NCBI GenBank assembly: GCA_025330725.1
Contig: JAIWND010000014.1
Location: forward strand, 434,001-498,000
Length of the DNA stretch: 64,000 bases
DNA from: Chlamydoabsidia padenii
Taxonomy: Eukaryota; Mucoromycota; Mucoromycetes; Mucorales; Cunninghamellaceae
Direction of reading: 5' to 3'
Positions 58,914-64,000 of this stretch are shown here, in pieces. A program made the translations under genes and the position numbers. Within the stretch, counting starts at the first letter, position 1; each line of letters opens with the position of its first letter. The notes beneath the pieces are model-generated. The model was not told the DNA's origin, searched no databases, and saw only the letters and a list, made by a program, of their open reading frames with translations.

Positions 58914-60566
58914 ATGCTTGATATTGACGAAATTCGTAAATACTCATCTCTCACACTTTAAATGAACTCTTGTACTCATACACATTACTTTATTACTGGC
59001 ATGCCACTTTGTTGTCATTCATGATTAGCTGCAGAACACTTGCGAACAGAAACAATACCCAGTTTCTTCTCCGGACTCTTTGGTGGTAAGTTGAAAATGC
59101 TTTATTCAGAACAAGACTGGCATAACATTATTATGGTTTCTCTTAATAAAAATAGGGTTGGCTGGTTTGGTTGTTGGTCACCCTTTTGGTAAGGCCATAT
59201 TTAAAAAAGAGATAAAGTATGTGTTATCATGTATTACAAAATGCTCACAATTCTACCATATTTTACTGTATTAATTAGACACCGGTAATTATGATCATCA
59301 TTATAAAACACTTATACCATCATTAAACTCACTGAAACATTTATCCATCTTTTAATAGTTAAAGTAAGATTACAATCACGCGAACTAGCTTCAAGATACA
59401 AAGGAACATGGCATTGCTGTAAAACCATCATCAGACAAGAAAAGGTAATAACATTACATATATATTTATATATACACATTAAAACAGGCGCATGGTATCC
59501 ATTAATAAACTTTTACTTGTTTAGTTTTTAGGTTTATACAAAGGAATGGTAAGTGGACAAATACATCATCATCATATATCTAACAAATTTCTCATTCTTC
59601 CCCTAGGCATCACCCGCTGTAAGTAATTTTCGAAATCATACGGCCATGATTTCAAATATTATAACACACTAAATGTATGATTTATCACTTAGGCAGGTGT
59701 AGCAGGAGTGAATGCTCTTGTCTTTGGATCACACAGTTACTTTATGGCACTTCAAGCTCGTCATCGCTCACAAACCGATGAGCATTCATCACTGCCATTA
59801 AGGGACATCTTCTTTGCAGGATTGGGGGCTGGTTTAATCACAAGGTAAATCAAAAACATAATAGGTCCAAACAAATCACATTGCTACTTTTCGGTTTTTA
59901 TCGTTTTTATCTTTAATCTGATTTATAGTCTTGTCACATGTCCTATGGAACTCGTCAAGGTGCAATTACAAAATCAAACGTCGGATGTTATAAAGGGACC
60001 TGTGGATTGCTTGATCAAACTTTATTCTCAAGGCGGACTCCGAATGTGCTTCACTGGATTATCGGCAACAGCTCTTCGGGAACTCAGTTTTGGTCCTTAC
60101 TTCTTTGTCTATGCCTCTATTCATCAAATATTGTCTGCTAATGATGGTGGAAAAGGGTCAGCTTTAGGTGGTAGCAATGATGAGAGTGATAACCCGGTCA
60201 AGGTTATTTTTGCCGGTGGTCTAGCTGGTATTGGTGCCTGGTGCTCAACTTATGCTGCTGGTAATGGGAGGATGGGGGGAAAAGGCGGTTCGGTATGGAT
60301 ACTAACACATCATTCTGGACTCAACTGTAGATGTTGTCAAAACAAGAATTCAATCAGAACCACACCGTTACAAAAACACCATGGATTGCTTTAAACAATG
60401 TTATCAAGAAGAAGGATGGCGGGTATTCTTTAGAGGTTTGTCTCCTACCATTGTACGGGCATTCCCTTCGAACGCTGCTACCTTTATGGCTTATACCTGG
60501 GCAATGGCCGCTTTTACAACAACAACCAAGAAACAACATACTTTACGGGAAACGGTGGTGCTTTGA
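58914..60566 (+). CDS. mitochondrial carrier protein (SLC25 family, amino acid/acylcarnitine-like)
   Basis: Inner-membrane transporter with three repeats of two helices. Ten exons: 58914-58935, 59029-59085, 59156-59188, 59279-59284 (6 nt), 59359-59444, 59525-59548, 59607-59618 (12 nt), 59693-59844, 59929-60260, 60331-60566; 960 nt, 319 residues. Signature motifs: HPFDTVKVRLQS (repeat 1), TCPMELVKVQLQ (repeat 2), STYAADVVKTRIQ (repeat 3, with Ala where Pro is usual). FFSGLFGGLAGLVVG and GLYKGMASPAAGVAGVNA are typical of the Ymc1/Crc1/SLC25A29-45-47 branch, so basic amino acids or acylcarnitines are candidate substrates; contact-point assignment would be needed to decide. Exon 2 could begin at 59029 or seven bases later at CAG. 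Confidence 0.9.
59279..59284 (+). other. 6-nt coding micro-exon in the carrier signature motif
   Basis: ACACCG between ATTAG (59274-59278) and GTAATT (59285). It encodes most of Asp-Thr in HPFDTVKVR, the first PxD/ExxK/R signature; the two neighbouring exons join in frame without it but would lose the Asp that forms the matrix salt bridge. Confidence 0.8.
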
Positions 60567-61001
60567 TTTACATAGTTTTAGTTTTAGTCCTTGGTATATA
60601 TAGTGGTATATAGTTATAGTGCTTCGAATGGATTGGGATTTGTTGAATTTGCTATGTATATAATAAAGAAATGGGATTGTGGATTGTGCGTAGACTATAA
60701 AATGTATGCTTTTACCATGTATTATATCGATGCAACGAGGATATTATCCCGAGATATCGTAATGATGCTTTTTTTTTTTTTTTTACTTTGTCTGTAGCCG
60801 CTCTGATTGCGGGTTTTGAATCTGGGGTTAATGTAACTCCGATCAATGCAACAAATGTAAATCGTAGGACCCCATCATTCCCATTCATATACACAACAAA
60901 AAACAAATGAAATATAGACCCATAAACCCCATCCCATCCTATACATACATACATACATTGGATAGACAAAGACAAATATAAAGTATAGTTTAAGTTTTAT
61001 T
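60567..61001. other. intergenic between convergent genes, contains an element copy
   Basis: Carrier and bestrophin 3' flanks. GCGGGTTTTGAAT at 60809-60821 is a copy of the recurrent promoter element but faces no called start within 2 kb on the plus strand. ORFs here lack features. Confidence 0.4.
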
Positions 61002-61380
61002 TTATTGACCATCAAGAAGAATGGAGTTACTTTGTGATGGGACATGATAAATAATATATTCTACTTCGCGTTTCAAGTCCTCGCAGTATTTATTTAATGG
61101 TAAATCGTTGTGATCGTAGCCAACTATATAAGGGTAAAGACAAAAAAAAAAGTATGTACGTTAGCAGGGTAATCACTTTTCATGGTAAAAGTAAAGATAC
61201 TTGCATGGATTTTCAATTTCATGCCCAATAGCAATAATACCAAAGAGAGTAAAAGAGACCAAAGCAACAATAGGAATGACCAAAAGACCAAGAGAATCTA
61301 CTAAAGAGAAGGGTAAAAAGAAGATATAGAGGACTACACCTTGTTTCCTATAGAAGAAAAAAAAAGATTTAGTATTCCCC

Positions 61381-61420
<40 letters not shown>

Positions 61421-62919
61421 TAATTTCAACTTACAAATGAATGTTATAGGCTTTGGGAATTGGAGTATGTACAATGCGTTCAAAGGCAGTGAGGGTGTTG
61501 ACGAGGGTATCCAGTGAATTGGTGGTGACAGACACGAAACTAGATTCAATCTTGCCAGCAGCCTTTGCAGCATTGATATAAAGAGCAATACGATACAAGA
61601 TTTCCAAAGGTAAAGAGATATCACCATCACCTTGATCGGGTAAGTCTTCTTCAGAAGTAAAAGGAGCATGATCACCATGTTCAGTAGGTGGACACAGTGA
61701 AGATGATGATGACGATAATGATGATGAGTAAGATGTGGTAGTTGAAGATGAAGGTAACAAAGGTTCGGATTCAGATGATTGTTGTTGTCGTTGTCGCTTC
61801 TTTTCTTCGTGTAATGCCAATCGTACTGCCCTCTTTTGAATCGATGGTGCGGAGCTGTCTGAGATTTCCGTGTCAGGGTAGAATTTTTTAATCAAAGACC
61901 GACGCATGTTGTGGACATCATTTCGGACATCAGGCTCCAAAGAAACAGTAGAGTGATGAGGCTTGACTGTATCATGGAGGGACACCACCAAAGGTAAACT
62001 TTTGATTTCATGCATTACACTATGGGCTTTTTTTCTAATGTTTAATTTCGAGATAGAGTGAGTCGTTTCTTGAGTTGTTGTTGTTGTTGTTGTTATTTTG
62101 GACCCATAACTGACACTGGCCGGGACCCAATCTTTTGGTAAGAGTTCCTTGACTAGATTGATGTTTATTAGTTATCCACTTATTCCCCTCCCCCCCCTCT
62201 CTTTTTTTTTTTTTCCTTTCTTTTCTATGACTTACGATCGTAATAATCAGTGCCATATTCATGTCGAAGATGATGTTTGGTTGCAACAAAGAAGGCCAAA
62301 AGTAACTTGATACATCGCATTTTCTGGAGATGGTCTTGTTGGGTTTCTTCGGGTACATTGATCCAAATTTGACGAGAGAGGTTTCGGATAGTTGCTGTCA
62401 CCGTCTGGATTAAACCCCTTCCATTGCTGTATCGTTCATATGCTGTATTCACCCGGAAGGCCAATAAGAGACCCAGAGCCACACTAACAGAGCCCACTAT
62501 AATATCAATATTCAAAAAAAGTCGGTCAGATCGATCGTAGGAAGAACCAACAAACGGGTAATGAAAAAAAGTTTTCATTCCCCCTTTGTGATACTGCGGA
62601 GGATGGATTAAACTTACACACTGAGAGAGGAATAGCAATGTCCAATTGCAGTTTCTCGTAACCCAGATAGATCAAGAAGGTAAAGAAGGACATACCAGTG
62701 ACAGGTACAAGTGTTGGTAACAAGACCGATCCTTTCCAGCGTAATACATCAGGCCATGAGAATTGGTTATCAACATATCGCGCAAAGTCACCAGAGAAGC
62801 CTGCCCTTTGGTTCCATGGAAGACCTATTTAAAAGGATGCACAGAATGAGTTGATAGATCTTGGTCAGCTATGTGTTATGTGCCTTTACATTACCGTTTG
62901 TATCCTGTGTTTGTTTCAT
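61002..62919 (-). CDS. bestrophin-family anion channel (UPF0187/RFP-TM)
   Basis: Exons 62919-62895, 62824-62618, 62496-62236, 62152-61435, 61347-61205, 61123-61002; 1476 nt, 491 residues. Family features: WPDVLRWKGSVLLPTLVPVT, LGLLLAFRVNTAYERYSNGR, IRNLSRQIW, LLLAFFVATKHHLRHEYG in the N-terminal half; PIPKAYNIHLKQGVVLYIFFLPFSL, LVIPIVALVSFTLFGIIAIG and the diagnostic IENPFGYDHNDLPLNKYC in the C-terminal half. Between them lies an insert of roughly 130 residues rich in Ser/Thr/Glu/Gln (EEKKRQRQQQSSESEPL, a long Ser run), absent in bacterial homologues. Intron 5 uses a GC donor (CCAT|GCAAGT). Probable chloride or bicarbonate channel in plasma membrane or ER. Confidence 0.92.
61385..61419 (+). 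repeat. 35-nt poly(T) tract in bestrophin intron 4
   Basis: Poly(A) in the sense of the gene, 14 bases after the intron 4 donor (61434). Same arrangement (A tract right behind the donor) as in TOF1 intron 14. Confidence 0.9.
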
Positions 62920-64000
62920 AAAAGTACTAGTTACAAAAGCAAAACTAATGGGTTGATTGACAGTTGCAACAGGAAGAAGAAAAAAAGAAAAAGGACATTT
63001 CCCTCATGAGGTAAAAGGAATTGTGGAACTATTCAACTCCCGATCAGTCGCCACCTAAAAATAAACTTGACATGAAATGCACCATCATCAACCATGCATA
63101 CATTATTATTCCGCCCTGCCTTTTTTCCGTCTCCACGGCAATCCATTACCACAGTCAAAGATCATATTTTACATGTTAAATAAGTTTGTTTATGAGAATA
63201 AAAAGTATAAATTGGGTTTTTATAAAGTAAACTAAAGGCTACAAGTAAAAAGGATGGATTACTACCTATTCTACTTTTTGATATCATTGAGAGTTTCCGA
63301 TAGTACGGCACCCCCGAGTCGTTGTTTAGTTGATTTCGGTGTTAATATGTTTAGCGCAATTGATGATGATGATGATGTCGATCGGCAAATGGATAACCTA
63401 AAAAGAGAAAGAAGCCTGCTTTCGATTGGAGGGATGACTGTGCCGAGTTCCGAGAATAACGTGATGATGTGCCCACCAGTTTACACCGAGCAAAGAGATA
63501 CCATATCACTACATCAAAGAGTTGGATTCACCCAATGATCAAGTTATGAGTCGCTCCATCAAAGTTGACCTGATTTGACAAGTCACCACGAGTTGAATAT
63601 CCTGTTTAAAAGGGGGTTCATCAAAGTGAGCCCACTGTCTTGTTGTATCAAAAGACGATTCAGTTCATATGTTTTGTCTTATTAAACAGTAAGCAATGTA
63701 TGTGTATTACCTTTCTCAAAGCGCATTCGGCCATGTGTGAGAACTTGTGCCAACCAAGTTATCTGTTGGGAAGCGGTTGTTTTAATAGTGTCAATCCAGA
63801 TAATGTACAATGCCTAGGAGTGAGATTCAACCACCTGTATCGCTCGTTTTAGTGTTAATACATTAATTGCTGCCATTGTTGCCGTCATAAATGAAGTTGA
63901 TATAAAAGTTGACACCGTCCTGAGGTTACGCAATCTTTTTGTTTTCGACCACAAACTACAATAATTGATGATCAGATGGTCGTTGATCGATTCGAGCTTT
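62920..64000. other. terminal region without a supportable gene
   Basis: First 150 bp are the bestrophin promoter. ORFs of 94 residues at 63254-63538 (with a poly-Asp run) and 70 residues at 63640-63852 were examined; neither has a recognisable domain, good start context or splice partners. A gene may begin beyond the right edge. Confidence 0.45.

Noticed and set aside
63254..63538. 94-residue plus-strand ORF with poly-Asp
   Set aside because: GAT-repeat low complexity, no recognisable family or splice partner; evidence too weak to call.

Overview
The window is nuclear DNA of a filamentous fungus, most likely an early-diverging Mucoromycota (Mucorales-type) species. Reasons: AT-rich DNA, very many short introns (mostly 50-110 nt, GT-AG, often with a CTAAC-like branch site shortly before the acceptor), long homopolymer A/T tracts in introns and leaders, and a purely eukaryotic fungal gene set (velvet factor, Bre4-like transporter, Slt2-type MAP kinase, mitochondrial Lon, EndoG/Nuc1, TFIID TAF11). 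The species cannot be named from sequence alone. No rRNA, tRNA, CRISPR array or intact transposon was seen. Gene models were built by hand from reading frame, family conservation and splice-site phase; every complete multi-exon model sums to a multiple of three.

Layout, left to right: (1) 1-5 kb, the 5' part of a multipass membrane protein (minus, runs off the left edge) divergent from a 15-exon Tof1/Swi1/Timeless replication-fork protector. (2) 5-13 kb, vitamin B6 glutaminase PDX2, an Iml2/TTC39 protein and a mitochondrial-type cysteine synthase. (3) 13-24 kb, a Bre4-like 1012-residue membrane protein, MET6 and the PP2A B55 subunit CDC55. (4) 24-34 kb, oligosaccharyltransferase STT3, a bHLH regulator, a LARGE-like glycosyltransferase and an Slt2/Mpk1 MAP kinase. 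(5) 34-41 kb, mitochondrial fission factor MTFP1, a coiled-coil orphan, a decayed gene relic and a C2H2 zinc-finger protein. (6) 41-47 kb, three orphan membrane proteins, branched-chain aminotransferase and TAF11. (7) 47-54 kb, a cytochrome P450 pseudogene, NUC1, a velvet factor, a 79-residue orphan and peroxisomal-type dienoyl-CoA reductase SPS19. (8) 54-64 kb, Lon protease PIM1, a small secreted-type ORF, an SLC25 mitochondrial carrier and a bestrophin-family channel; the last kilobase shows no supportable gene.

There is no operon or gene cluster. Genes are housekeeping, often divergent over 180-850 bp. Mitochondrial functions (IML2, cysteine synthase, MTFP1, BAT1, NUC1, PIM1, SLC25) and sulfur/methionine metabolism are well represented, but this looks like ordinary dispersion.

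The strongest unexplained signals are a recurrent promoter-proximal element of the form GCGGGATTTGAAAA found about 60-200 bp upstream of many start codons in either orientation, several coding micro-exons (6, 7, 8, 9 and 12 nt), two GC-AG introns, a diverged inverted dispersed repeat (6.6 kb and 18.0 kb), and two decaying genes.
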